A stretch of DNA of 64,000 nt, taken from contig NC_088939.1 in assembly GCF_033473495.1 (NCBI RefSeq), positions 186,001-250,000 on the forward strand. Direction: 5' to 3'. This DNA is from Cercospora beticola (Eukaryota; Ascomycota; Dothideomycetes; Mycosphaerellales; Mycosphaerellaceae). This document shows, one piece after another, positions 1 to 11,034 of the stretch. Below the pieces are notes generated by a model, which saw only the letters and a list, made by a program, of their open reading frames with translations, had not been told where the DNA came from and did not search any database. How positions within the stretch are numbered: position 1 is the first letter of the stretch; the number at the start of each line of letters is the position of its first letter. Made by a program: the position numbers and the translations under genes.

Positions 1-1335
1 GCGAGGCTCAACGGCTGCCTACTCGGCCTGGCAAGGAATCCAGAAGACTGTTGGCAATACGAGATGATTCGTGGGACAGATGGTGGACGTAGTTCTGTGA
101 CTTTAGCATAGGATCATAGTATCTGGCCCGGTGCTCCTTTCTTCTCGAGCTTTTCGAGGTAGCTGCCTTCCGTTTGCCGTTCCGCACCATTGCAACTCCC
201 ACCACTCTGAGCCAACGAGAGCCGTGACGGCCTACACTACAGCTCGAAATCACCACTACGCGGAGATATCCGACGGCCAATGCGTCGATTCGAGACGTAG
301 GCCAATGGATTGTCACCATAAGTTGCATCCTTCAGCCCTGGCACCCCAATCTAAGCCGGTTCAGGGAATTGTTATACAGCTGTTTGAGTTTCACTTCTCA
401 GCCATTGAGTTTCGCCTTTGGGCCACGGCGTAGAACTCCACGCTAGACTCGTATCCCCGCTTTCTGAAAGGACGACATCTTCTAAAATACAACCCTAGCA
501 GTCTTCGAGTTCATGCGAAGAGGCCAACTCTCTAGCCAAATGGTACAAGCTCAATACTTTGTGCCGCCAAGCAGCGCCCACGCGTGTACAAGCGGTTACA
601 CCTCATTCGCTACTAAGGCATAAGATCAACGCTATCGTAGCCAAGGCTCTGAAGCGAAAGGGAGTGTAGCATTAAGCATGGCGTCGAAACTTAACTACCG
701 TCTAGACGGCTTCACTCGTGTTCGACTGAGGTTGCTCTGCAGCAAGTATTAATCTAGACTCTATCACTCCTTCACCACGTGTGTAGAGGACCTCCGTCCT
801 AATTCACTGCAGACCTAGAACTATAAGATCGGCAACACTATAGATCAGACCACCTCTGCGAACGGTGCGAGACTTCGTGACTTGCTTCGTGTTCCATGGT
901 AGTTCATGAGCCGCACTCATGCAATCTCGATCAGGCGTCGGCGAGAGTCAGAACGATGGCACTTAGGAAGAATCGGATCTGCAGATGCGTGAACTGAAGA
1001 AGCACAAGTCAACCTCTAACCCAAGCCACTCTATTCGGTGTGACCGGAGCTACAAGTCTGGAAGGAAGGTCACATTCGCTAAGCCATTAGTCTTCTTGAC
1101 CGCAAGCTTGTTCGATCAACAAGAGGAGTGAGAGATTGCTAAGAATAGGACGGTCTCCATTTGTTCCCCGGATTGGCCACTGAGGTTCTTCGATGCATCG
1201 TCGGCTTGTGAGGCCTGAAGAAAGAATTCAATGGGATTGATGGGATCGTCGCTGTATGTATACAAGATCTGCAAACCACCCCTGCCTATCTATCCCCAAA
1301 CGCCATGCTGTCTATGATTCCGTTCTGCTGCGAGC
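1..1335. other. no gene recognised
   Basis: Open frames on both strands in the first 430 bp are short, overlap each other and show no recognisable domain. No repeat, RNA gene or transposon relic was seen in the rest. Confidence 0.5.
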
Positions 1336-2268
1336 CTACTGGGTAGACAGTGCTTCTGCCTTCCATCCCTCTCCATATCCTCGCTGATAAGGATCCTCTC
1401 CATATTCTTCATGTTCACCTCCATGACTCCTCGCCATCCTCGACGCACTCGTCTTCAACAATCCCTTACTGGCATCCACCACCGGACTCGCCCACCTCTC
1501 TTCTCCAGTCTCCTTATCAACCACCTTGGTCGTCGTGCTCGTAATTCCAGAAGCATAACTATTAATATAGATATTCTCCCAATGTCCTTTGGGAACATGA
1601 TACGTCTCATGATAAATCGAAAGATGCGGATATTTCTTCGTCGATGTGTTCCACCAATTCCACGCTTCTCGATGATAACTCGAATGCGCGAAAGCGTGGA
1701 GTCCTTCGACAGTGCGGAAATAGCACACGTAGAGGGAATCGGATTTGGTGCTGCGTTGAGTATAATTGAACCAGGATGTCATTCCCAAGAAACCGAATTC
1801 GTCAGCGTGGTCTTCGAGAACGCCGGCGAGGTTTTCGAAATGTTTTGCTGAAGTTGGCATGCCTGGGGCAAGGACGCCGAGGGGATGGTTGGAGCGGGCG
1901 CCGATGAGGAAGACAACGATATCTGTGTCTGCGGGCTTGGAGCCGTAGTTTCCTGACGCATCGGGGATTTGGGCGGAGAACTTTTTGGGGATGACGCCTT
2001 TCATGTAGGGGTTGGATATGAGGCCGGTGCTTATGAGCGCTGTCTCGAGGCCGATGAGGAGAAGGTAGAAGGTGACGGGGACGAAGGCGTAGGCGCCTAC
2101 AGCGACGTATAGAACTGCTTGGGCGGCGGCTCCGAATGCCAACCAGGTCTGGATTGTGAACTGGTCTCGGATGATAGATTGGAGTGCTGCAGGGCCATAG
2201 AAGTGTGATTTTGGCTTTTCCTTTTGGGTTGGTAGGAGCGGGATGAAGTCCTCGCCTGGCTTGGACAT
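1336..2268 (-). CDS. DUF4188-family protein with N-terminal membrane segments
   Basis: A single-exon gene of 310 residues starting at an ATG (2268). Residues about 40-80 are strongly hydrophobic and probably form one or two membrane helices. The rest resembles the DUF4188 family, a dimeric alpha/beta-barrel (monooxygenase-like) fold: a strand near VVFLIGARSNHP, the segment GFLGMTSWFNYTQRSTKSD, and the Trp/His-rich stretch FAHSSYHREAWNWW. The tail from about 255 is polar and Gly/Glu-rich. No reaction is established for the fungal family members, so an oxygenase role is only an inference from the fold. It is transcribed in the same direction as the next gene and separated from it by about 650 bp. 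The frame looks intact. Confidence 0.75.
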   Translation of the reverse strand: MSKPGEDFIPLLPTQKEKPKSHFYGPAALQSIIRDQFTIQTWLAFGAAAQAVLYVAVGAYAFVPVTFYLLLIGLETALISTGLISNPYMKGVIPKKFSAQIPDASGNYGSKPADTDIVVFLIGARSNHPLGVLAPGMPTSAKHFENLAGVLEDHADEFGFLGMTSWFNYTQRSTKSDSLYVCYFRTVEGLHAFAHSSYHREAWNWWNTSTKKYPHLSIYHETYHVPKGHWENIYINSYASGITSTTTKVVDKETGEERWASPVVDASKGLLKTSASRMARSHGGEHEEYGEDPYQRGYGEGWKAEALSTQ

Positions 2269-2913
2269 TGTAGCTGCTCTTCGAGGAAATGCAAAATCTG
2301 GTCTGTTGCCCTGATGTCTCCAGTTATCTGATTCAGATTGATGCCGATGCTAATGCTGCTGGACTTGTCGCTGTAGGTTGTGTTTGTTCAGTGGCTTTGG
2401 ATGGCGGAAGTTTGTCATACTTATACTGCAAACTTACATTTCGCAATAGAGTATTTCTAAACACACCGAGGCGTTCAATAGCGTTGCTTGGCCCTTCTGA
2501 CGTCAATACTATACGTCCGTTCGCAGTGGTCAGGTTTGCGAAGTACTTGCTGTTTCATGGTCGCTCGGCGTGAGCCCTAGGCGTGGTGTTGTCCCGCTTT
2601 TGTCGGCCGTAAGCCACAGAGTGGCAGGGCACCAACATCACTGGCCACAATTTCTTCAAAGGATGTCGCACCGCCTTATGACGACCCTAAAGGCCGTACT
2701 GAGAGCTTGATAAGTCATCAGTCATTGTTGCGACCACGCGCATCCCGCGGAAAGAGGGATGAAGACTCGCGCTGTCCGCGCTGTCATGAGTCTCGAAGGA
2801 AACCAGTCGTTCCAAAGCAGAAGGCGTCACCAACATGTATCACCGTGTGCGTTCGGGAAGGAAAAGAGCGGTGACAAATGAGCTGAGCATGTGGCTGTGG
2901 CTGTATTCTGACA
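2269..2913. other. intergenic, no gene recognised
   Basis: This gap between two minus-strand genes holds only short overlapping frames. It should contain the promoter of the DUF4188 gene and the 3' end of the Sen34 gene. Confidence 0.5.
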
Positions 2914-3900
2914 CTACATGCCTGCCCATTCGATACCGAAGGCGCGAATATTGGCGTCGGTGCCCTCCTGGCCGGGCTTCTGTTCTTCGCCGCCGACGAG
3001 GAAGCCTTTCTTGACGCCAGTACCTAGACGACCGCCGCCAACCAAGTCGATCAAGCTGAATTCTTGATCCCAATCCATGCCATTGCACAAGAAATGCGAA
3101 TGGAAACGAAGAGGATCGCCAGGGTAGGCCATGTACTGACAGCCAAAGCGCAGACCTGGTGCCATGAAATACCCGTTCTCATGCAAGTGTTTGTACAGCG
3201 GATAAGACGTTGACACTTCCGGCAGCTCGATGTTCTCTGTTTTCTGAAACTGAAGAGGTGGTCGTGAAGTCGTTGGCGTGACACCATATGGCTCGTATAC
3301 GGCAACCGAGCTCGCAACGGACTGTGTGCGTGTTACATTGGCCGTGCCTTCGGACGCGTTAGCCGGCGCACCAAACAACGACTCATCCTCGTCGAGAGCT
3401 TCGGCAGCAGTCTCTACCTTCGGCGCCTTCTTCTTGCGACTAGGGCCAGGAGTGAACATGTCCTCTGGAATATCATTCCAGTTCTCGGTGTTGTTCTGTA
3501 TCTTGGACAACGCAGCCTTCTTCCTGTCGTCACTCCTCTTGCTCGCGTCCAGTGCCGCAGCTTGCCCTTGCTTTCGCAATGCTGCCTGGTATGCTCGCCT
3601 CTCCTCCTCATTCAACCCGTTGCCTAAGAAGTTGCGCTTGTGCTCGGCAGTGTCGTCCACAATGTACGCGACATTCTTCTCGACTAGCAGTCGAGCCTCT
3701 TCTGGCATCAACTCCAGAGGCAAGCCTAGGAAGACATTCTGCTGCGAGGCTTGAGGCAGTGTCCCCATCAGCACACCACTGATGTTATGCTCTCTGCGCA
3801 GATATGTCACATGGTTCGCATCGTACAGCACAAATCGATGTGCGAGCTTGAAGATGGGAATCGGCTCGGTGACAGTGGGCGCGGTGTTCGCGGCAGACAT
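2914..3900 (-). CDS. SEN34: tRNA-splicing endonuclease subunit Sen34
   Basis: The product has 328 residues if translation starts at the ATG at 3900. The frame stays open upstream to 4134, but that part does not look like family sequence, so 3900 is preferred. Sen34 is a catalytic subunit of the heterotetrameric tRNA intron endonuclease and cuts the 3' splice site of pre-tRNA. The C-terminal domain carries the expected nuclease signature: a Tyr-containing block FGCQYMAYPGDPLRFHSHF with the conserved His, followed by GTGVKKGFLVGG with the catalytic Lys. The N-terminal part (IFKLAHRFVLYDANHVTYLRREHNI) also fits. The middle (about 130-235) is charged linker with a basic patch RKKKAPK. No intron is needed. 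Confidence 0.9.
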   Translation of the reverse strand: MSAANTAPTVTEPIPIFKLAHRFVLYDANHVTYLRREHNISGVLMGTLPQASQQNVFLGLPLELMPEEARLLVEKNVAYIVDDTAEHKRNFLGNGLNEEERRAYQAALRKQGQAAALDASKRSDDRKKAALSKIQNNTENWNDIPEDMFTPGPSRKKKAPKVETAAEALDEDESLFGAPANASEGTANVTRTQSVASSVAVYEPYGVTPTTSRPPLQFQKTENIELPEVSTSYPLYKHLHENGYFMAPGLRFGCQYMAYPGDPLRFHSHFLCNGMDWDQEFSLIDLVGGGRLGTGVKKGFLVGGEEQKPGQEGTDANIRAFGIEWAGM

Positions 3901-4345
3901 GGTGGGAGATATGTGGAAATTCTGGACACTCGTCAGCTTCAACTCAGCGCAGTCAAACTGGTATAGTGAAAGTGTCAAGGCTGTAGTGAATATCATAAAG
4001 AGCATAGCATTTTTTTTCTCGTCAATAGCGTGTAGCTTCAGGGGATTGACAGATTGTAAAAAGTGTCTAATCATGTGAAAAGGTGATGATGAAGAGGTGA
4101 AGACACGTACCTGATGATCCTCAGCCCGTACCACGCAGGTCGAGCTCGTTGTTGGTTGTTCAGCTCATGATGTTGATGCAGGACGGGATGAGCAAGCGTG
4201 GGCGGCTGTCGAATTCTGCTGAGGCAGGCACGAGGCGCAAGCACGGGCCCGCATTCTCTTGGCACTTGCGGACTCCAATTTTCTCTCCTCCGAGCTCCCT
4301 GAACTTCACCTTCACAACAACAACATCAACTCCGCCGCCTTTCGA
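3901..4345. other. upstream of Sen34 gene, no gene recognised
   Basis: This stretch lies between the Sen34 start and the first ATG of the broken plus-strand gene. Both promoters probably lie here, but no clear TATA element was identified. Confidence 0.4.
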
Positions 4346-5909
4346 CATGGCTGCACCTCCGGCAGATTCTGGGTGAACCGAAGCGCATAGCTGAGGCAAT
4401 CGACCGAGCTCTCTACATTCCCGAGAAACGGCTGTCTGCGTTGACTGCGAGGCGACGAATGTCCATCTTCTGGCCGCGAAGCTGGAACTGAGCTCCACGA
4501 TGCAATTGAGGCCCATTGCACAAGCACAATAGTGCTTCTGCTGCAGCCTTCTGAGTGCGTCCTCACCTTCACTCCTGCCCCCTTCACCTGATGAATTCTT
4601 CACAATTATGTTCCGGTGATCCTCATGATCCAAGAACAAAACATGCATCACCATCTGATCTTGCTTCCAATGGTCTCCTTGCAGCACACAACACACCTGT
4701 GTCGAGCTTGACTGACAGTCAACAGCGCAAGTGTTCTTTGCGACAGGCATCTGGCTAAATTCGCGTCCCTCTCGCGCCGAAAGATGCGCTTCGCGACACA
4801 TCCGCCAGTCACAAGGTACGTCAGCTTTCTCTCTCCGTCGCACGCGCTTCTATGATGAATGGTTTCTTTCAGTTCTGCTTCCGAACTATCATGTCGATAA
4901 TAAACCATCTTACCAAATCTTGTCTGATCCAAGCGATCTCACCATTTGCGTTCATCGTCAATTTCAGCACGGGCACATTCTGACTTCGCTCACAGCAGCA
5001 CTCACTGCGAACGCCGTCCCGTTCGGTACGTAACGTCACCTGCTCAATGGTGGGCGCAACTGCTATACGATCGAGGTAAGCTTCGGCCATCTTTCATACA
5101 CATCCCACTGCAAAGATGACACCTAGTCTATCCATTCAACGAACCTTTTGTAGCCAAGTCTACCGAGTCGTCCTCCCTATACCGTACCAACGAAGCTTCG
5201 GCTGAATTGGGAGGATCGGTTGTGGAGTTGTGGCAGCTGGTGAGGCTTCGGCTAAGCTTGCAGCTGCGTGATACGACTTCAGAGCATCAGACCGTGTCAT
5301 TCGTCTTGGGTGATATCGGCGAGATGCCGGCGGGCGGGCATGCGTAAAACCGGCTTTTCTGAGTCCTTTCGTGATGCAGCATTCACTTACATGACTACGT
5401 TGCAGCGCAACTGCTGACATTCGATCAGCTCAGTAAGCCGGAGAAAGTGCCACAGCTCGTGCGCAGCTTCGAGCCGTCCCTCGACAGCTTTGACGAAGAG
5501 CACACCGCGACCAATCTCGTTGTTGATGACCTAGTCAATCTGATCTTGACACCGGAGGGCCAAGCGACCGCTCAACTCCTGGATGGCATATCGCAAATAC
5601 TACAGCAGAGTGCTCGCATCACACACTCAGAAAGCGATCTCCGGCTGCCTGGCTCAGTTGTGGAAAGCATATCTTTTCACGGCAACTTGACCCTGGTGGA
5701 TGGGCTTTGTGGAAGCGACCAACCTCCCAGGCCAACTCAATGCGAACAACCAGCTCTACAACATATTTGTTGGCGAGCAGCTCAACTTCGGCACCAACAC
5801 ACCGTCGTATGAGACCGCTGCTCCACAGTTGGTGACCTTCGATGGCGCTGAGCTCGACATCAGTGCTTTCGGCGAGCCACGGGCGTCGCTTAACATCCAG
5901 TATCAGTAG
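4346..5909 (+). pseudogene. broken, unrecognised multi-exon gene
   Basis: Stretches with good coding character run along the plus strand but cannot be joined in one frame. Starting at ATG 4346 (MAAPPADSG) the frame hits TGA at once; shifting by one base gives EPKRIAEAIDRALYIPEKRL. A second shift is needed to reach NVHLLAAKLELSSTMQ, which then meets a TAG. Likely splice sites follow: donor gtacgtcag near 4814 with acceptor tttctttcag near 4872, and acceptor cgttgcag near 5405. The last part (VPQLVRSFEPSLDSFDEEHT onward) needs a one-base shift near 5690-5700 to continue into VEATNLPGQLNANNQLYNIF and end at 5909. I do not recognise the family. Either this is a decaying gene or the assembly has indels here; exon limits are approximate. 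Confidence 0.45.
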
Positions 5910-6807
5910 CCACATAGCCATGGCTGGCGTATCGGAGCCACGGCCGTCCGGGAGGCGGTACGTAATGCTAAGCTCCGCGCTTCTCGAAAGCGACAACACA
6001 GTCAACAAGTGCATGGGCAGCTTTGCAATATAGCAATCCAAATCTTTTGATCCATGATTTCATTTCGCCTTTTCGTCTAATTTTCAAACTTCCCACGTGT
6101 CTGTCACCTGAAAGCGCGAGGCGGCTGGGCGGCTGTGGCGTGCACGATGATCAGCCTGCAGGCCGCGTGTCTCTAAAATTGTCCAGCCTGAATCCCAACA
6201 GGAGACTGACTCGAGCTGGGCGTGCTTCATTCATCGAAGCTGCTGTGAATGTCCGACTTGGTGTAGATAGCCATAGCACGTCCAATGTCCGTCTCATGCA
6301 ACTTGAAACGTTCAGCCAGTGGTGTACGAGAAACACGACAGGGGTCGGTAGTTAGAGTTCGTCTCCCGCGCTTCTCCCTTCGAATAATCGCTGCGCAAGC
6401 AGACACGACACCTCAATCTCCGCCTCCGCAACACCTCCGCAACCTCAACACACCTCGTCACTCGCTCGCCGTAAACCGCCCTGCTAAGAGTACCCTGCTG
6501 TTTCTGCCCGCCTCGTACCTGCGCGGTGGTCGAGTAGCGAGCACCAACGACACGTTTCAGCGAGAGTGGGAATAAATCGCCGGCCGATCGAACGAACCAG
6601 GGAGCGAACACCAAAGGAGACGCCCACAACAATTCCTCCCACCTCCTCACGCAACCTCTTCAGCCATCTGCAAACCCCCCTCCCAACGCCATCGCGAGCG
6701 ACGACCACGCCATCGTGGCTACGGGGCCTCGAGCTGGCTTCGCATAAGCTCCGCAGCTCGCCGGCCACATGTTGCCCATATATACCAAGTCGGATCATCA
6801 CGAGAAG
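5910..6807. other. upstream region of the Anp1-type gene
   Basis: A long pyrimidine- and CA-rich leader region precedes the ATG at 6808. Overlapping short frames on both strands have no recognisable content. An in-frame upstream ATG at 6769 could extend the next protein by 13 residues. Confidence 0.45.
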
Positions 6808-8629
6808 ATGAATCGACACCCCTTCGGCAATGGCCAGCCCAAAGGCTCTGGTGCATATCCCATAGGCGGTGGTGGGCGGAGAGGGAGCGCTTTCAACATC
6901 AGGCCTGACAAATACGACAAATACCAGCCGCGATCCATACGGGGAAGGAGGCGCAGAGCAGCAATGCGGGTCGGCGGAGGAGTAGCATTGTTCTTCCTTC
7001 TACTCACATTCTTCTTCCCATCACTACGACCGGCAGGACTTTTCGGTGGACTGGGGTTAGCAATCTGGGGCGGCGGAGAAGAGTTCAACATTGAGACAGT
7101 GCGATACTACGATTTGGCCAATGTTGGCGGCACATCAAAAGGTTGGGAAAGAGAAGAGCGAATTCTACTCTGTGCTCCTCTGCGAGATGCAGCGCCGCAC
7201 ATGCCCATGTTCTTCTCGCATCTGCGGAACCTGACATACCCGCACCACCTCATCGACCTGGCATTCCTGGTCGGAGACAGCAAGGATAACACATTGAACA
7301 TCCTTTCGGATATGCTGGCGGAACTGCAAGCAAGCGATGAGCCCAAGATGGCATTTGGCGAGATCTCCGTCATTGAGAAGGATTTCGGACAAAAAGTCAA
7401 CCAAGATGTGGAGAGCCGACACGGCTTCGCAGCGCAGGCCAGCCGGAGAAAGAGCATGGCGCAGGCACGCAATTGGCTACTTTCTGCTGCACTACGACCC
7501 ACACACAGCTGGGTTTACTGGCGAGATGTCGATGTCGAAACGGCACCGTTCACGATTTTGGAGGATTTGATGAGACATAACAAGGATGTCATTGTGCCGA
7601 ATGTGTGGAGACCGCTGCCAGACTGGCTGGGAGGAGAGCAGCCTTACGACTTGAACAGCTGGCAGGAGTCGGAGACTGCCCTGGCACTTGCGGATACGCT
7701 GGACGAAGATGCCGTGATCGTCGAGGGGTACGCCGAGTACGCGACCTGGAGACCTCATTTGGCATATCTTCGAGATCCATATGGCGACCCAGATATGGAA
7801 ATGGAGATTGACGGCGTGGGAGGTGTATCCATTCTGGCGAAAGCAAAGGTCTTCAGAAGTGGTGTCCATTTCCCGGCATTCTCATTCGAGAAGCATGCAG
7901 AAACTGAAGGATTTGGCAAGGTGAGTTTGAAACACGCGGAAGAAGTCGTGGAACATGCTAACTTTACTCCAGATGGCCAAGCGAATGGGCTACTCCGTAG
8001 TCGGTCTGCCACATTACACCATTTGGCATCTGTACGAGCCTTCGGTCGACGACATCCGACACATGGAGGAGATGGAACAAGAGCGAAAGCAGAGAGAACA
8101 AGAAGAGAAAGAGAAGCAGGAACGCCTAGATAAGATCAACAGCCAGTTCGAGGTGGGCTCGTCGCAGTGGGAGAAGGACAAGGAAGCCATTCAAGGCGCA
8201 ACAAAGGAAGCAGCAGCAAAAGAGCAGGCCGTCTTGGAGGCCAAAAAGAAAGCGAAAGCCGACGAAGTGTAAGTGGAAAATGGAGAACGATCAAAATGTT
8301 AAGAGAGGCGAGAGAGTTGACGTTGTTATGATTACGTGTGAGCAGGGGCAGGAAGTTCGCTAACAAGTTCGCCTTGCAACAGAAGCAAAGAGTCGAAGAC
8401 GAAGAAGGAGCAGACTCATGACGATAAGGACGCGAAGGACTCTTCATCAGAGGTAAAGCAGAATCCTTCTCCTCAACAAAAAGCCGATGGCCAGCCGGCA
8501 AAGCACCCCGAAGAGGCCAAACGACAAAAAGCAGCAAAGGATTCTGATGGCGACAAACCTGTCGCCAAAGCAGGCCCACCCAAGGACGAAACGGAAGCGG
8601 ATATGCCGAAGAAGCCTGCGAAACGATGA
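6808..8629 (+). CDS. anp1: mannan polymerase II subunit, Anp1-type GT62 mannosyltransferase
   Basis: Exons are 6808-7920, 7973-8268 and 8383-8629, joined by introns with gtgagt/ctccag and gtaagt/caacag ends; the product has about 551 residues. It is a type II Golgi membrane protein: a basic cytosolic N-terminus, one signal-anchor helix (about residues 53-75, VALFFLLLTFFFPSL), then the Anp1/Mnn9/Van1 domain. Family blocks include ETVRYYDLANVGGTSKGWER, LCAPLRDAAPHMPMFFSHL, LTYPHHLIDLAFLVGDS and the metal-binding DxD-like YWRDVDVETAPF. The first of these favours Anp1 over Mnn9. The complex extends the alpha-1,6-mannan backbone of cell-wall glycoproteins. After the catalytic domain comes a long Lys/Glu-rich tail. 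An alternative last exon is listed separately. Confidence 0.85.
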
Positions 8630-8878
8630 GCTTGACCAGTTCAGCAATACGGCCTTATTGATGTCCGCTTCATCTTCCGGAACGCGCTCTGCTACGTCGA
8701 CCAGTGAGATACGGCGCGAACACCATATCTACTTTGATCCGTGCTTAGGCTTGCGTTCTGCGCATTTGCTTTTCGTTATACTCATCTTCTCTTCTTTGCT
8801 TTGCAAAAGAGCTTCATGTTGTTGTCGCGGCGAGAATGTTTGATTCTGACTCGAGCTCTTTTGCCTTTTGTCCTGCAG

Positions 8879-9274
8879 GTTGAAGATCACATTTCCGACA
8901 AAGAGGAAACCTCTTCATCGTCCCAGGATCGAAACAAGGGAAAGAGTGACAAGGGCCAAAAGCCGCCTTCATCGCAGACAAGGCCAAAACCGAAGGAGAA
9001 GGGAAAGAAGAGGCCGCAGACCCAGCGTGGATCTTCCGCGAGAAAGTCTGAGCAAGACTCTGGAAGAGTTGCAGGTGACAGCAAAGATGATGCGGAGGAC
9101 GACGAGGGCTCGACGAAATTCAAACAAGAAGTCCGCGATCTATCTCCTATGAAGCGGAAGTCGATGCAGAATGCAGGTGTGGGCTTGACTGGTGATCGAA
9201 AAGCTGCGGCTTTTGAGAGCACGATTCAGAGGCACCTGGAGTCAAAGGCAAAGGGGAAGAGTGGGACAGGGTAG
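8879..9274 (+). CDS. probable alternative last exon of the Anp1-type gene
   Basis: A Lys/Glu/Ser-rich open frame follows a strong 3' splice site at 8878 (pyrimidine tract, tcctgcag, with a CTGAC branch candidate about 30 bp upstream). Splicing from gag|gtaaag at 8453 to 8879 keeps the frame of exon 3 and would give a protein of about 624 residues ending at the TAA/TAG-terminated frame at 9274, instead of 551. The peptide (VEDHISDKEETSSSS... RHLESKAKGKSG) matches the composition of the preceding tail, so one gene with two 3' ends is more likely than a separate gene. Coding status of both ends is inferred. Confidence 0.5.
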   Translation, partial: VEDHISDKEETSSSSQDRNKGKSDKGQKPPSSQTRPKPKEKGKKRPQTQRGSSARKSEQDSGRVAGDSKDDAEDDEGSTKFKQEVRDLSPMKRKSMQNAGVGLTGDRKAAAFESTIQRHLESKAKGKSGTG

Positions 9275-11034
9275 ATGGACTTCTCCATTCGGCATGCCAT
9301 GGCGTGGCCAAGATGCTGCAACATGGCAGCTGGTGTTGTACGACGTGTACTATCGAACATTATCACACATCGGGGGCGTTCTGTTTGATACTGTTCGTTC
9401 TGGGGATGGGCATATTTTGATCGCTTGCATCATATTATGGAGGCGTTTCTGGTCGCGCAAAGATAGCGTGGATGACCAACAAAATAGAGCTTCTGGATAG
9501 GAGGAGGCATGGATGGAGTCGAAGATATTAAGTGTCTTCAACAATCCGGTGTAGAAATATGTATCAATTGACATGGGAAAGCTTCAAAGGATGGGTCTGG
9601 TCTTTCATCACTCCTGTTTGTTATGGATTTGTGGCATTGCGGAAGTTACTGATGAGTATATGTGGGCAGGTGCGGCCGCAGTTCGAACACAACGTCTTGT
9701 AGCACGCCTCCCCAAGCACAACAGCCTAACCATCATCGAGGGAAGCCAAGTAGAATGCGAGCTCAACGCTTCTGGAAAGTCATGTCTTGGTGCCAATGCG
9801 GAAAAGGCAGGTCGGTATTGCGAAGCGAAGCACCCATACGAGAGTGGAAAGAAGATGTTCCTGACTTGAAATGAGACGGATCAGAGACTGGCTTTGGCAA
9901 GTGATGAGTCCTGAACTTCCTTTGATCAGACTGGCAGCGATGCTGTTCGGCAGCCCATGTCCATTTTCAAGACGGCCTTCGTCAATCATCAACCATTTTG
10001 GACGTCCATCGAATCTTTTTGAGAGGACTTCCAAGGTCAAGCGGTGTGGGTAGGTTTGAAAAATAGGTTCGCGCAATGCCACCTCTACTTCCTGAGCTGA
10101 GTGGGCCCTGGCGTGCTGTCGATCATCGTGGATATGAGCATAGCTCTGTTGCCTCACACACAGTCGGGAGGATGTGGAAACGCAGTGTATACTCGAGCTG
10201 GTGCTGGAAGAATGCTGTTTGGCTGTGAAAGACACAGCAAACCAGTCGACTTGCCAAAGATCGGGCACCTATCTAGAGTTCGCCATGACTTCTCGGTCGA
10301 CTTTGCTGACATTGCCTTCTGGAGACTATGCATACCTACTGACTGCTAGGGTTTCAGGCTCCTCGCGATACTGCCGATCGGTCACAATTGCTTTCCTTCC
10401 AGGCAAGATGTACGGCCGCAAGCGCGTCGATGCTCGATATCTCAATCATCGCTCGTCATGACGGCCAGATGGGGAACATCAATTGGTAGGAATTCTCCTA
10501 TCGAGAACTTCTGCTGAGCTTCAAACGATTTCCAAGACGAGCGACGCCGCGGCGTGTATCATACGCAACGAGTGATCGATGCTGCCATCCTGGACTTTCT
10601 CGCCGAGGTGCATCATGGATCAGCACAAGTATATCGAACTTACAATGGGAGACTACTGGTCAGATCTCTTTGGTTCTGGGCAGACTGTGCTTTGTCTTGA
10701 TCTTGGGTGAAGGGCGACTGGGGAAATTCCGCATTTGGCCATTCACCTGGAGTACGCCTATAAACAAAGAACGCGTCATGCCGGCAATGCCCCGATTCAC
10801 TGCTCGAACTCCGCTTGGCCTTTATAAACAAAATTTTGACATAAGCACTTGGTCGTTCCATTCCATCGTTGGGAAGCGGCAACGAACGACCACTGCAAAT
10901 CTACGCAGCGCCAGCCACCTAAGCACCACCAGCGTACCGAGCGACATCACTGCTGAAACCAGAGCAGCACCACCCGCCGCCCACCTCTTCACTGAACTCG
11001 AGTCTCTGCCCTGTTTCGAACAATAAACGTCAAG
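9275..11034. other. long intergenic region, no gene recognised
   Basis: Several frames of 70-160 codons overlap on both strands (for example minus strand 9780-10268), but none shows a domain, a codon bias distinct from its opposite strand or a credible start. The right end holds the promoter of the next gene. Confidence 0.5.
10823..10828 (+). promoter_or_regulatory. TATA box of the first SANT-like family gene
   Basis: A TATAAA lies about 207 bp upstream of the ATG at 11035, in an otherwise mixed-composition leader that becomes CA-rich before the start codon. Confidence 0.4.

Noticed and set aside
4160..4843. Minus-strand ORF of 227 codons
   Set aside because: The plus strand has better coding blocks and splice sites; no domain is recognised on the minus strand.
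9780..10268. Minus-strand ORF of 162 codons
   Set aside because: Ser/His-rich, no domain, competing frames on the plus strand.
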